The notes below the pieces were generated by a model, which saw nothing but the letters and a program-made list of their open reading frames with translations, ran no database searches and was not told where the DNA came from. This document shows, piece after piece, positions 26,501 through 34,644 of a DNA stretch of 52,609 bases; the stretch's first letter is position 1; each line of letters begins with the position of its first letter. The translations under genes and the position numbers were made by a program. The stretch is from an uncultured Clostridia bacterium (GTDB lineage Bacteria > Bacillota > Clostridia > Lachnospirales > CAG-274), in assembly GCA_947591605.1 (NCBI GenBank), contig CANQDF010000016.1:1-52609 (forward strand). The letters run 5' to 3'.

Positions 26501-28243
26501 TTAGACTTTCCAGATCCTTGCGGCAAGCACCGTCATATCGTCCTTGATAACTCCTCCGCTTGCCGCCTCTGCCTCGGCAAGTATTTTTTCGCAGAGCTTT
26601 TCGGGCGAAAGCGCACTGTTTTTGTCTATCAGCCTTGCGAGCCAGTTTTCCTTGCCTATGGCACAGGGGGCTGCCTCGGTAACGCCGTCCGTTACCATAA
26701 CTATGGTGTCGCCGCTTTCGAGCTTAAGCTCCATGCTTTCGGATTCGGTATTTTCAATTATGCCTACGGGCAGTCCGCCGCTGCCTATCAGCCTTACGCC
26801 CTCCCTGCCCGATACAAAGCCCGGCATGGCGCCTATTTTTACAAACTCGGCAGTACCCGTATACAGATCCACATTACATATATCAAGTGTGGCAAAAATA
26901 TCTTCTCCCCCCGCTCTCATAAGCAGGAGAGAGTTTATCTGTTCAATTGCCATATCTCTTTCAAAGCCTGCTTCTATAAAATCCTCAAAAAGCTCTACGG
27001 AGGCAGCGCTCTCCTCCCTTGCCTTGCCGCCCGAACCCATTCCGTCGGAAAGCGCAAGCATATATTTGCCGTACTTAAGCTCCATAAAGGTATGGCTGTC
27101 ACCCGATACCGAGCTGCCGTCACGTTTTTTGGATGCGGCATATGCCGATATTCTGTAAGGCAGTTCACAGCAAAGTCTGAGGGTGCAGTATCCGCCCTCG
27201 CTTGAACATATGTCGCTGCCCTTTGTCATTTTTACTCCCAATTCCTTGCTTACTATGGGTATGATACGCCTTGCGCATCTGCTGCAGCTGCCGTTGTATA
27301 TGCGTACCACACTTACCTCATAGCGGTTGTCGCCGTGTGTGTATACAAGCACGTCACGGCAGGCTATGCCGTTTTCCTTAAGCTTTTCCTTAACGGCTCT
27401 GCCAAGGTGGGTATCCAGAGCAAGCTCCTCGTTTAGCTCCTTTGAAAGCGAGCGCATAAGTGCCGATACTCCCAACAGCTCCTCGCTTAAAAGAGAACGG
27501 CTTTTCTTTATGTTCTTTTTCAGCTGCTCCGTATCCTCTTCGTCTATTGAATCGGTCACAGCCTTAAGCGATGCGGCAAGCCTGTCCATGGAGCGGGCAA
27601 AGCCGTCAAGCCTTGCGCCCGCACGCTGCCTTATGAAGTTAGCATCGCTGCCCGTAAGTACCTTTTTGCCGATAAAGGCAGGCATCATGAGCGCCGCCGC
27701 AGGCAGTACAACGGGTATTCCCATTACGGATATGCCGTCCATGCCGCCGTATATGCAGCCTGCCATGAGCGAGGCGCCGTATATCTCGTATCCTCCGCCA
27801 GTCCTCAACGCCTCTGTGCCCTCACAAAATAATGTTGTAAGCAGAAAGCTGAGTATGCCCTGCAAAAGCACTATTATTATAAGACGGGGGTCGGAGCCCT
27901 GCAGCACGGCATTTACAAGGCCGCCTGTAATTGTACACAGCCCTGCGGCAAGGGATCTGCCCGTGTATGTGACCGAAAGATCAAAATATCTTATAACTCC
28001 GCTTATTGCACCTATGCCGAGATAGGCGCATATGTAGCCTGCCGCATATATCTCTCCTCGCCTTGTTATTATGCCTGCAATGGCGGCGGGAATGGCGCCC
28101 CACAGCCTGTTTTGGGACATCATGAGCGCCAGGTATGAGCTGCCTGCCGGGCAGACCATATCAAAAAGCATACACCTTGCAGCAAAAAAGCTGCCTCCTA
28201 TCCACATAAGGGGCAGCAAAATATTTTTTTGTAAGCCTTTCAT
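26501..28243 (-). CDS. spoIIE: Stage II sporulation protein E (PP2C phosphatase)
   Basis: A 580-residue protein, shorter than the roughly 830-residue Bacillus form because the membrane part is reduced. About six to eight hydrophobic helices occupy residues 8-195. A regulatory/coiled region (200-380, with CSRCARRI) leads to a C-terminal PP2C phosphatase (390-580) with D400-G-M-G and GDTIVMVTDGVTEAA. SpoIIE dephosphorylates SpoIIAA to activate sigma-F in the forespore and assists the polar septum. Start at 28243 after AAGGAGG. Confidence 0.9.
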   Translation of the reverse strand: MKGLQKNILLPLMWIGGSFFAARCMLFDMVCPAGSSYLALMMSQNRLWGAIPAAIAGIITRRGEIYAAGYICAYLGIGAISGVIRYFDLSVTYTGRSLAAGLCTITGGLVNAVLQGSDPRLIIIVLLQGILSFLLTTLFCEGTEALRTGGGYEIYGASLMAGCIYGGMDGISVMGIPVVLPAAALMMPAFIGKKVLTGSDANFIRQRAGARLDGFARSMDRLAASLKAVTDSIDEEDTEQLKKNIKKSRSLLSEELLGVSALMRSLSKELNEELALDTHLGRAVKEKLKENGIACRDVLVYTHGDNRYEVSVVRIYNGSCSRCARRIIPIVSKELGVKMTKGSDICSSEGGYCTLRLCCELPYRISAYAASKKRDGSSVSGDSHTFMELKYGKYMLALSDGMGSGGKAREESAASVELFEDFIEAGFERDMAIEQINSLLLMRAGGEDIFATLDICNVDLYTGTAEFVKIGAMPGFVSGREGVRLIGSGGLPVGIIENTESESMELKLESGDTIVMVTDGVTEAAPCAIGKENWLARLIDKNSALSPEKLCEKILAEAEAASGGVIKDDMTVLAARIWKV

Positions 28244-28298
28244 GTAAATATCCTCCTTATGGTGAAAACAGTACAGTAATCCCTGCTTATCGGATATA

Positions 28299-28331
28299 AG
28301 TATAATACATAAAGCGGATATTTTTTGTCGT
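28299..28331 (-). promoter_or_regulatory. Possible Spo0A-controlled spoIIE promoter
   Basis: On the minus strand TATACT (28304-28299) forms a -10. The -35 position holds AACGACAAA (about 28331-28323) instead of a consensus hexamer. This matches the 0A box (TTCGACAAA in this orientation) at 7 of 9 positions. Spo0A-dependent promoters commonly have this layout; here it is a suggestion only. Confidence 0.35.
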
Positions 28332-28386
28332 TTTGGGTTGTACAAATACAAAAAATTGCCCTAAAATGCGGCAAAATTTTGCATTT

Positions 28387-28557
28387 TTATCCGAGCCTTT
28401 TGTCCAGCTCGTCTATGGCTTCGATGGGGAAGTCGTGCAAAAGCGAGGTGTACTGCTCCACAGTCAAGCCCTCGGTGTTGATATAGATGTCAATTTTGCC
28501 GTTTACATCCGCATTTTTAAATTTTTCCTTGATTTTTACAAATTCGCCTGTTTCCAT
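28387..28557 (-). CDS. Small acidic protein of unknown function
   Basis: A 56-codon frame (METGEFVKIKEKF to ELDKRLG) with a strong AAGGAGG RBS, directly behind the two half-TauE genes and in the same direction. It is charged and lacks a signal or membrane helix. The sequence is coherent (amphipathic helix ending EAIDELDKRL). I do not recognise the family. Confidence 0.6.
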   Translation of the reverse strand: METGEFVKIKEKFKNADVNGKIDIYINTEGLTVEQYTSLLHDFPIEAIDELDKRLG

Positions 28558-28570
28558 TTTTATCCTCCTT

Positions 28571-28933
28571 TTAAGGGCGTTTTTTGCACTTCCACAGATA
28601 TATCTCTCTTATGCCCATAACGATCATAAAACAGCCAAACATTTTGCGCAGCATATTGTTGTCGGTGCCGAGTGCAATAAGAGAGCCTATGACTGCGCCC
28701 GCAATACCTGCGGGTATTATGGGCAAAACGCTGTTTTTTTCTATGCGCTTGTTTTTTATGTGCGTTATAAGCGCAGCTGCGGCGGTGGGTATAAAATATA
28801 TAAGGTTTATGCTTTGCGCCGCCTTTTGCGGCATATCAAAAAAAATGCTGAGCGCAGGTATAAGCACGGTGCCGCCGCCTATGCCCATACCGCTTATTAT
28901 TCCCGACAGGATACCCGCAACAAAAAGCCACAT
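28571..28933 (-). CDS. TauE/SafE half-protein, second half
   Basis: A 120-residue membrane protein with about four helices and the glycine-rich TauE/SafE signature GILSGIISGMGIGGGTVLIPAL. Full-length TauE/SafE exporters have two such halves in one chain of about 250 residues. Here each half is a separate gene. The ATG directly follows the stop of the upstream half (TAA ATG), so the two would be made together and probably form a heterodimer exporting sulfite or other anions. Confidence 0.82.
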   Translation of the reverse strand: MWLFVAGILSGIISGMGIGGGTVLIPALSIFFDMPQKAAQSINLIYFIPTAAAALITHIKNKRIEKNSVLPIIPAGIAGAVIGSLIALGTDNNMLRKMFGCFMIVMGIREIYLWKCKKRP

Positions 28934-29287
28934 TTAAAATACCATCCTTATACCGCCCAGCAGCATAAATATACCAAATACAAGGTGAAGCTGCCCCGGG
29001 CTTATTTTACCCAAAATTTTGGCGCCTATAAATCCGCCCGGTATGCCTCCCAGACATACGGGCAGCAATGTATACATACCCACATTCAGCCTTTTAAGGT
29101 AGAGGAATATGCTTATTACGGAAAGCGGCAGTATTACCGCAATTGCGCCCGCATGAGCCTTTTGAGGCTCCGTTTTAAGAAATTTCTCCATGCAGGGCAC
29201 CAGCAGCGTGCCGCCGCCCGAGCCGAAAAGCCCGTTTACAATGCCCGTGGCAATGCCGATAAGTATACCGGGGATATATTTTTTCAT
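28934..29287 (-). CDS. TauE/SafE half-protein, first half
   Basis: A 117-residue membrane protein, about four helices, with the signature GIATGIVNGLFGSGGGTLLVP. It is paralogous to its downstream partner. The ATG at 29287 is preferred over a GTG at 29296 because GGTGAT is spaced for the ATG. First gene of a three-gene operon (half-TauE, half-TauE, small protein). Confidence 0.82.
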   Translation of the reverse strand: MKKYIPGILIGIATGIVNGLFGSGGGTLLVPCMEKFLKTEPQKAHAGAIAVILPLSVISIFLYLKRLNVGMYTLLPVCLGGIPGGFIGAKILGKISPGQLHLVFGIFMLLGGIRMVF

Positions 29288-29368
29288 TTGTATCACCGCT
29301 TTCTGCCTTTATTATCTGCATATCCGGCACAAATATTCATATAATTTAACAAAAACGGGAGTGAGCCG

Positions 29369-29983
29369 ATGAAAAAATTTTTACTTGCACTTGCTTTTAT
29401 AATACTGCTGTGCGGCTGCTCGGGCAGGGCAAAGGGCTACGCAAGCGTACAGGATAAGCTGATGAATATGAGCACCTACAGGGCCGATGTGGAAATAGCC
29501 TACATATCCGATAAGGAGGAGAGCATATATAAGGCTGTCGAAACCGCACAAAACGACGGCAGGTACAAAATAGTTACATATTACCCCGACAATTTCAAGG
29601 ATAATGCAATTTTATTTGACGGAGAGATGATTTGGCAGTATAATCCTAATGTAGAGAAAAAGATCAGCGTAAGCTCAAAGGATAAACCGGAAAGAAGTGA
29701 GCTGATACTGTTTTCCTTTATGGAAAACTATGTAAAAAGCACTGATACTACCGTTGCCACCATGAATGCGGGCGGAGAGGAATGTACCGTGCTTGAGGCT
29801 GATATAGAGGGTGCGGGCAAATTTATGGCAAGTGAAAAGCTTTGGGTGGACAATGAGAGTATGTCGCCCGTCAAACTGGTCATATACGATGCCGACGGAG
29901 GGGAACGCATAAGGGTGACCTTTTCGGCTTTTGAATATAACTGCGAGCTTGCCGAGGATGAATTTGTACCGCAGAATAAGTGA
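29369..29983 (+). CDS. gerS: GerS-like (LolA-fold) germination lipoprotein
   Basis: A 204-residue lipoprotein with lipobox LCGC (C17), followed by a LolA-like curved-sheet domain (YRADVEIAYI, YYPDNFKDNAILFDGEMIWQY, LWVDNESMSPVKLVIYD). The gene lies 9 bp upstream of alanine racemase. That is the arrangement of gerS-alr2 in Clostridioides difficile, where GerS partners the amidase CwlD in cortex modification needed for germination. Identity with GerS is inferred from fold and context; a generic LolA-like lipoprotein is the alternative. Confidence 0.6.
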   Translation: MKKFLLALAFIILLCGCSGRAKGYASVQDKLMNMSTYRADVEIAYISDKEESIYKAVETAQNDGRYKIVTYYPDNFKDNAILFDGEMIWQYNPNVEKKISVSSKDKPERSELILFSFMENYVKSTDTTVATMNAGGEECTVLEADIEGAGKFMASEKLWVDNESMSPVKLVIYDADGGERIRVTFSAFEYNCELAEDEFVPQNK

Positions 29984-29992
29984 GGTGTAATT

Positions 29993-31147
29993 ATGCTTGA
30001 ATACCAAAGATGTGTTGCGGAGATAAACCTTGACGCAATAGGACATAACATAAGAGAGATAAAAGCGAGGCTTAACGAGGGTACAAGGCTGCTTGCCGTG
30101 GTAAAGGCGGACGGCTACGGGCACGGCGCTACGGAAACAGCCCAGATATGCCTGTATAACGGTGCGGATGAGCTTGCGGTGGCTACCCTGGACGAGGGGC
30201 TTGCCCTGCGCAGCAACAACATATTTGTGCCTGTGCTTATACTGGGCTACACCGTGGAGAGCAGGCTGGAGGACGCAGTGACCAACAACCTTACCCAGAC
30301 GGTATTCTCCTACGAGCTTGCAAAGCAGCTTTCCGATACGGCGGTAAGGCTTGGCAGGACTGCCCTTGCGCATATATCCGTTGATACGGGCATGAGCAGG
30401 ATAGGCTTTTTGCCCTGCGAGGAGAGCCTGGACGAGATAGACCGTATATTCGAACTGCCAAACCTTGAGATAACGGGCGTGTTTACCCATTTTTCAACTG
30501 CGGATGAGGCGGACAAGAGCTTTACCTACACCCAGTTTGAGCGCTTCAAATATATGACGGACGGCATTGAAGCAAGGGGACACAAAAACCTTATAAGGCA
30601 TTGTGCAAACAGCGCCTCTATAATAGATCTGCCCGATATGCAGCTTGATATGGTAAGGGCAGGCATAATAATTTACGGTATGCTGCCAAGCGGAGATGTA
30701 GGGACGGACATAGACCTTATACCTGCCATGAGCATAAAAACACATATAAGCTATGTAAAGGAGCTGCCTGCGGGTATAGGTGTGGGCTACGGCAGAAAGT
30801 ACTATACCGATAAGCTTACCAAAATAGCCACCGTACCCATAGGCTATGCGGACGGATACTCCAGACGCCTGAGCAACAAGGCGAGGATGCTTGTAAACGG
30901 TGAATATGCAAATGTGATAGGCAATGTATGTATGGATCAGCTTATGCTTGATGTTACGCATATAAAGGATGTAAAAATGGGAGATGAGGTGACGGTGCTG
31001 GGCGTCTGCGGCGATAAGGCTGTAAGTGCCGAGGAGCTGGGCAGCCTGATGGGCACCATAAACTATGAGGTGGTGTGCTGTATAGGCAAGCGTGTGCCCA
31101 GGGTGTACATAAAAAACAATGCCGTACTAAAAACCGTTGCATATTGA
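29993..31147 (+). CDS. alr: Alanine racemase
   Basis: A 384-residue PLP enzyme converting L- to D-alanine for peptidoglycan. The PLP lysine is K38 in VVKADGYGHGA. The opposing catalytic tyrosine is Y266 in GVGYGRKY. C-terminal beta domain intact. RBS GAGGTG. Cotranscribed with the GerS-like gene; a terminator follows. Confidence 0.95.
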   Translation: MLEYQRCVAEINLDAIGHNIREIKARLNEGTRLLAVVKADGYGHGATETAQICLYNGADELAVATLDEGLALRSNNIFVPVLILGYTVESRLEDAVTNNLTQTVFSYELAKQLSDTAVRLGRTALAHISVDTGMSRIGFLPCEESLDEIDRIFELPNLEITGVFTHFSTADEADKSFTYTQFERFKYMTDGIEARGHKNLIRHCANSASIIDLPDMQLDMVRAGIIIYGMLPSGDVGTDIDLIPAMSIKTHISYVKELPAGIGVGYGRKYYTDKLTKIATVPIGYADGYSRRLSNKARMLVNGEYANVIGNVCMDQLMLDVTHIKDVKMGDEVTVLGVCGDKAVSAEELGSLMGTINYEVVCCIGKRVPRVYIKNNAVLKTVAY

Positions 31148-31200
31148 TAATGCCCGATTTTTTGCAAATTCTCCTTTAATTGTATAAATTTTATGAACTT

Positions 31201-31244
31201 GCCGATAATGAAGATATAAGGATTCATTATCGGCTTTTATTTTT
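31201..31244 (+). terminator. Terminator after alr
   Basis: GCCGATAATGAA (31201-31212) pairs perfectly with 31223-31234, then TTTTATTTTT. It separates alr from mazF, so mazF needs its own promoter or read-through. Confidence 0.85.
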
Positions 31245-31264
31245 GTCCATTGAGGAGAGGTAAA

Positions 31265-31636
31265 ATGACAGTTAAAAGAGGAGATATTTTTTATGCCGAT
31301 CTGAGCCCTGTTATAGGCTCGGAGCAGGGCGGTATACGCCCCGTGCTTATTGTACAAAACGATGTGGGCAACCGTTACAGCCCCACGGTGATATGTGTTG
31401 CCATAACATCGCAGATGAACAAGGCTAAGCTGCCCACGCATATTGAGGTGGACAGTAGGCGTTATTTTCTTGTAAAGGACAGTGTTATACTGCTTGAGCA
31501 AATACGCACCATAGATAAAAGGCGCCTTAGGGAAAAGATAGGGCACCTTGATGAAAATATGATGTATAAGGTTGATAAAGCGCTGCTTATCAGCTTAGGC
31601 TTACATATTGGCAGCGCTGCGGAGGAGGTCAGATAA
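31265..31636 (+). CDS. mazF: MazF/NdoA-type mRNA interferase
   Basis: A 123-residue endoribonuclease of the EndoA/NdoA group. It has [19 protein letters not shown] at the N-terminus and the conserved catalytic pair R25 and T48 in the same numbering as Bacillus NdoA. Start at 31265 after AGGAGAGG; the in-frame TTG at 31250 overlaps the RBS. The usual antitoxin gene (mazE/ndoAI), normally between alr and mazF, is absent; no frame with an RBS is visible in the 117-bp gap. Confidence 0.9.
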   Translation: MTVKRGDIFYADLSPVIGSEQGGIRPVLIVQNDVGNRYSPTVICVAITSQMNKAKLPTHIEVDSRRYFLVKDSVILLEQIRTIDKRRLREKIGHLDENMMYKVDKALLISLGLHIGSAAEEVR

Positions 31637-31650
31637 TGACCTCCTATTTT
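31624..31650 (+). terminator. Terminator overlapping the mazF stop
   Basis: GGAGGTCA pairs with TGACCTCC around the stop codon, followed by TATTTT. Confidence 0.65.
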
Positions 31651-31798
31651 GCGTGTCGAAAAAGTCGACACGCTTGCAGGAAATGCAAACATTTCCTGCA
31701 TTTTCTTTCACAAAGAATAAAGAGATTCGTGCCAGCCAAAGGCTGGCGACTCCCTCTTTTCCTCGGACGGGCAAAGCTCGTCCTGCGGATTTTAGCCT
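31651..31798. repeat. Multi-hairpin interspersed repeat, copy 1
   Basis: About 145 bp with a string of hairpins: GTGTCG/CGACAC, GCAGGAAATG/CATTTCCTGC, GCCAGCC AAA GGCTGGC, an outer AAAGAG/CTCTTT, and GGACGGGC AAA GCTCGTCC, ending GCGGATTTTA. The same order recurs at 33626-33773 and 52466-52609. It lies between the convergent mazF and pyrD genes. Apparent reading frames through it are by-products of the repeat. Confidence 0.85.
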
Positions 31799-31879
31799 GC
31801 GGCGCCTAAGTTACCTTAAAGTGTTTGCAGGTTTATGTTATCTAAAAATGTATTTTATATGTTAAATCCTGATTTATTA

Positions 31880-32788
31880 TTACTCTATAATCCCTCTTAT
31901 TTCGCTTAGGTTTTCTATGCCCTGCTGCCGCATAAACGCCTCAATGCCTTCTATAACATCAACTGTGGCATAGGGATTAAAAAAGTTTGCGCTGCCTACC
32001 GCTACGGCAGCCGCTCCCGCCATTATAAACTCTATTGCGTCCTCGCCGGTACATATGCCGCCCAAGCCGATGACAGGTATAGCGACTGCCTTGCATACCT
32101 GATATACCATACGCAGCGCAACGGGCTTTACGGCAGGGCCGCTCATACCGCCGATTTTTCTTGCAAGCACGGGCTGACGCCTGTAAATATCTATCTTCAT
32201 GCCGGTGAGGGTGTTTATAAGGCTGAGTGCGTCTGCGCCGCCTGCTTCCGCCGCCCTTGCCGTCTGTGTAATATCGGTCACATTGGGGCTGAGCTTTACT
32301 GTAAGGGGCTTGTCAGCCTCTTTTTTTACTGCGGATACGACCTTTTCTATCATAGTGCAGTCGGTGCCGAATGCCATACCGCCCTCGGATACGTTGGGGC
32401 AAGAGATATTAAGCTCCAGCATATCAACGTCCTGCCCTTTGAGCGCCTTTACAACGTTTACATATTCGTCAACGGAGTGACCGCATACGTTTACGATAAT
32501 GTTTGTATCGTACTGCCTTAAAAAGGGTATATCCTCTTTTATAAAATGCTCGACGCCGGGGTTTTGCAGACCTACGCTGTTCAAAAGCCCGCCGTACACC
32601 TCGGCAATGCGGGGCGCATCGTTGCCCTTCCACGGTTTGTCCGCAACGCCCTTTACCACAATACCGCCGAGCCTGTTAAGGTCGACAAATTCACCGTATT
32701 CCCTGCCGCTGCCAAAGGTGCCGGAGGCAGTCATAACGGGGTTTTTAAATTCAACGCCGCATATATTTACCCTTGTATCCATTACCAT
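31880..32788 (-). CDS. pyrD: Dihydroorotate dehydrogenase B, catalytic subunit
   Basis: A 302-residue class 1B enzyme, normal length, for the fourth step of pyrimidine synthesis with NAD as final acceptor. The catalytic base is C130 in NISCPNV; the FMN sites (TASGTFGSG, GGI-TGEDA, AVGSANF) are intact. It overlaps the end of pyrK by 7 bp. Two ATGs two codons apart are possible starts; GGGAGG serves both. Confidence 0.95.
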   Translation of the reverse strand: MVMDTRVNICGVEFKNPVMTASGTFGSGREYGEFVDLNRLGGIVVKGVADKPWKGNDAPRIAEVYGGLLNSVGLQNPGVEHFIKEDIPFLRQYDTNIIVNVCGHSVDEYVNVVKALKGQDVDMLELNISCPNVSEGGMAFGTDCTMIEKVVSAVKKEADKPLTVKLSPNVTDITQTARAAEAGGADALSLINTLTGMKIDIYRRQPVLARKIGGMSGPAVKPVALRMVYQVCKAVAIPVIGLGGICTGEDAIEFIMAGAAAVAVGSANFFNPYATVDVIEGIEAFMRQQGIENLSEIRGIIE

Positions 32789-33537
32789 ACTACCTCCCTG
32801 CCGTCAAATACGGGGCCGTCCTTACAGACCTTTTTATGCTCCCAATCCTCGCCGTTTTTTATTTTTATCACGCAGCCGACGCATGCGCCTACGCCGCAGG
32901 CCATGCGCTCCTCCATGGATACCTGGCATTCCGTGCCGCTTTCGAGTGCATATTGGTTTAAAAATTTAAGCATTATTTTAGGTCCGCAGGCGTAGATCAC
33001 ATCGGCGCTTAAACCCATGCTGCGCAAAAGCTCAACGGCGTTGCCCTTGAAGCCCTCACTGCCGTCGTCCGTGGCGATGTATACCTTTGCCCCCACACCT
33101 TCAAAATCGTCCTTTAATATAATAAGATCTTTGCTGCGTGAGGCAAGCACAACGGTGCCGCCGCCAAGCTGCTTTGCCGTTTCAAGCAAAGGGGGTATGC
33201 CTATGCCGCCGCCCACCAGCAGGGCGGTTTTGTCTTTTTTAAGGGTGTAGCCGTTGCCGCAGGGGCCCAGCAGCCTTACCTTATCTCCGCTTTTAAAATG
33301 CGTAAATATCTCCGTGCCCTTGCCTGCACGGCGGTATACCAGCCTGAGCGTATCGCCGTTTATCTCACATATGCTTATGGGGCGTGCAAGCAGATACTCG
33401 CTGCTGCCCGTGTATACCTCCACAAACTGCCCCGGCTTTGCCTCGGAGGCTATCTGCGGGCTTTGGAGCAGCATATCGTATATGTCTGCGCTGATATTTG
33501 TGTTTGATATTACCCTTGCGCTTTCAACCGTTTTCAC
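32782..33537 (-). CDS. pyrK: Dihydroorotate dehydrogenase B, electron-transfer subunit
   Basis: A 251-residue FAD/[2Fe-2S] protein that passes electrons from PyrD to NAD. It contains the flavin-binding RPISICE segment, the NAD-binding GGGIGIPPLL motif, and the C-terminal cluster cysteines in CGVGACVGC and KKVCKDGP. The start is a GTG at 33537, seven bases after GGAGG; a longer frame to 33558 would begin within the RBS region. Confidence 0.93.
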   Translation of the reverse strand: MKTVESARVISNTNISADIYDMLLQSPQIASEAKPGQFVEVYTGSSEYLLARPISICEINGDTLRLVYRRAGKGTEIFTHFKSGDKVRLLGPCGNGYTLKKDKTALLVGGGIGIPPLLETAKQLGGGTVVLASRSKDLIILKDDFEGVGAKVYIATDDGSEGFKGNAVELLRSMGLSADVIYACGPKIMLKFLNQYALESGTECQVSMEERMACGVGACVGCVIKIKNGEDWEHKKVCKDGPVFDGREVVW

Positions 33538-33570
33538 TTTAATACCTCCATTAAACAAGCTTTTGATATT

Positions 33571-33599
33571 ATTTTAATCCATATAGGCAAAATTTACAA
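33571..33599 (-). promoter_or_regulatory. Sigma-A promoter for pyrKD
   Basis: On the minus strand TTGTAA (33599-33594), a 17-bp spacer and TAAAAT (33576-33571). No PyrR-like leader is evident in the short 5' region. Confidence 0.55.
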
Positions 33600-33616
33600 G
33601 TAATTATATTATTTGG

Positions 33617-33642
33617 AATAAAAAAAGACGAAAAAATCGTCT
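33617..33642 (-). terminator. Leftward terminator insulating pyrKD
   Basis: AGACGA/TCGTCT hairpin (33626-33642) followed on the minus strand by T7. It would stop leftward transcripts, including those from the promoter inside the invertible segment, before they reach pyrK. It also forms the left edge of repeat copy 2. Confidence 0.7.
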
Positions 33643-33773
33643 AAAGCACGCTTGCAGGAAATGCAAACATTTCCTGCATTTTTTTACAAAGTATAAAGAG
33701 ATTCGTGCCTCGCTGTCGCTCGACACTCCCTCTTTTCCTCGGACGGGCAAAGCTCGTCCTGCGGATTTTAGTC
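33626..33773. repeat. Multi-hairpin interspersed repeat, copy 2
   Basis: Same element as at 31651. The first hairpin has a different sequence (AGACGA/TCGTCT) but the same position. The core GCAGGAAATG hairpin, the AAAGAG...CTCTTTTCC stem and the GGACGGGCAAAGCTCGTCC hairpin are conserved. The apical segment (CCTCGCTGTCGCTCGAC) differs from copy 1. Confidence 0.85.
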
Positions 33774-33864
33774 TGCGACGCTTTAAGCTGCCCCGTAAAA
33801 TGAGGTTTCTTGACAGCCGAGAAGAAAATTTGTTTTAAATGTGTAGGTTGTCAGTTTTTGGCAG

Positions 33865-33889
33865 GTTACTTAATGTACAATTGTGTAAC
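33865..33889 (+). repeat. Inverted repeat A of the predicted invertible switch
   Basis: A 25-bp site: GTTAC, 2 variable bases, AATGTACAATTGTGT, 1 variable base, AC. It matches the complement of 34021-34045 at 22 of 25 positions, including 15 in a row. Internally it has two 9-bp inverted arms (GTTACTTAA and TTGTGTAAC) around a 7-bp centre TGTACAA, the layout of a tyrosine-recombinase core site. Confidence 0.8.
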
Positions 33890-34020
33890 ATCAAGTATGT
33901 ACAAAAATATAGGATTTATGCGGCATACAAAAATATTTTGCTTTCGACTGTTATTATATAATCAAATTGCAGCTTTGTCAATATTTAGCATAAATAAAAG
34001 CTTTGCAAAAAAATACGCAG
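33890..34020. other. Predicted invertible promoter segment (131 bp)
   Basis: The DNA between repeats A and B. It is A+T-rich and non-coding and holds a perfect consensus promoter on the minus strand. Because the spacers of A and B are in opposite orientation, recombination between them would invert this segment. The promoter would then face the recombinase operon, with its -35 near 33929-33934 and its -10 near 33952-33957. Confidence 0.7.
33953..33981 (-). promoter_or_regulatory. Consensus sigma-A promoter inside the invertible segment
   Basis: On the minus strand TTGACA (33981-33976), a 17-bp spacer and TATAAT (33958-33953). In the orientation shown it fires leftward, away from the recombinase gene and into the terminator at 33617-33642. 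I see no comparable rightward promoter for the recombinase in this orientation. Confidence 0.8.
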
Positions 34021-34045
34021 GTAACACAATTGTACATTGTGTAAC
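34021..34045 (-). repeat. Inverted repeat B of the predicted invertible switch
   Basis: Partner of repeat A. Read on the minus strand it is GTTAC, AC, AATGTACAATTGTGT, T, AC, with arms GTTACACAA and TTGTGTTAC around TGTACAA. It ends immediately before the RBS of the recombinase gene. Confidence 0.8.
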
Positions 34046-34061
34046 ATAGGAGGTATGAAAA

Positions 34062-34631
34062 ATGAATTACACAAAACCAATAAGATCCGAAGAGGATGTA
34101 CAAAAATTTAAGCAATATTATCTGGAAAGAGGTGATTACAGAGATTATCTGCTCGTTACGGTGTGCCTTAACAGCGCCCTGCGCATAAGCGATGTTTTGC
34201 GCCTTAAGTGGGAGGATATTTACGAGGACGGCAAAAGGGGTGTGTTCAGGACGCATATAGAGCTTAGGGAGCAAAAGACCCAAAAGTGTACGGATATTTA
34301 TATAAATTCCGCCATAAAAAATGCCGTCAGACTGTATGAAAAAAACTGCGGCACAGCTCCTAAAAGCGGGCATATTTTTACGGCGGGTAAAAACAAACCC
34401 ATTACCCGTATGCAGGCATACAGGATAATCAGCAGGGGCGGCAAAAGCATAGGGCTAAACATAAGCCCGCACTCGCTGCGTAAGACCTTTGGCTACCACG
34501 CTTGGAAAAACGGCGTGCCGTCCGTTATACTTATGAAAATTTACAACCATTCACGCTTTGACATCACCAAACGCTACCTCGGCATAGAGCAGGAGGATAA
34601 AGATATGGTGTTTAAAAGCATTGAACTTTAA
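34062..34631 (+). CDS. Stand-alone tyrosine recombinase (predicted DNA invertase)
   Basis: A 189-residue tyrosine recombinase consisting almost only of the catalytic domain, the size of FimB/FimE-type invertases; the usual N-terminal core-binding domain is missing. All catalytic residues are present: R41 (ALRISD), K72, H137-x-x-R140 (PHSLRKTFGYH), H163 (YNHSRF) and nucleophile Y172 (KRYLG). RBS AGGAGG eight bases upstream. It begins 16 bp after inverted repeat B and opens an operon with two envelope-protein genes. No phage or conjugation genes are near. Confidence 0.88.
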   Translation: MNYTKPIRSEEDVQKFKQYYLERGDYRDYLLVTVCLNSALRISDVLRLKWEDIYEDGKRGVFRTHIELREQKTQKCTDIYINSAIKNAVRLYEKNCGTAPKSGHIFTAGKNKPITRMQAYRIISRGGKSIGLNISPHSLRKTFGYHAWKNGVPSVILMKIYNHSRFDITKRYLGIEQEDKDMVFKSIEL

Positions 34632-34644
34632 AGGAGGAAAAATT

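Noticed and set aside
31608..31865. Open frame of 85 codons across repeat copy 1
   Set aside because: It runs through the multi-hairpin repeat, starts inside mazF without an RBS, and its protein-like look comes from the repeat.
34062..34631. Prophage or integrative-element integrase
   Set aside because: No excisionase, structural, replication or conjugation genes nearby; the size and adjacent inverted repeats fit a local invertase better.
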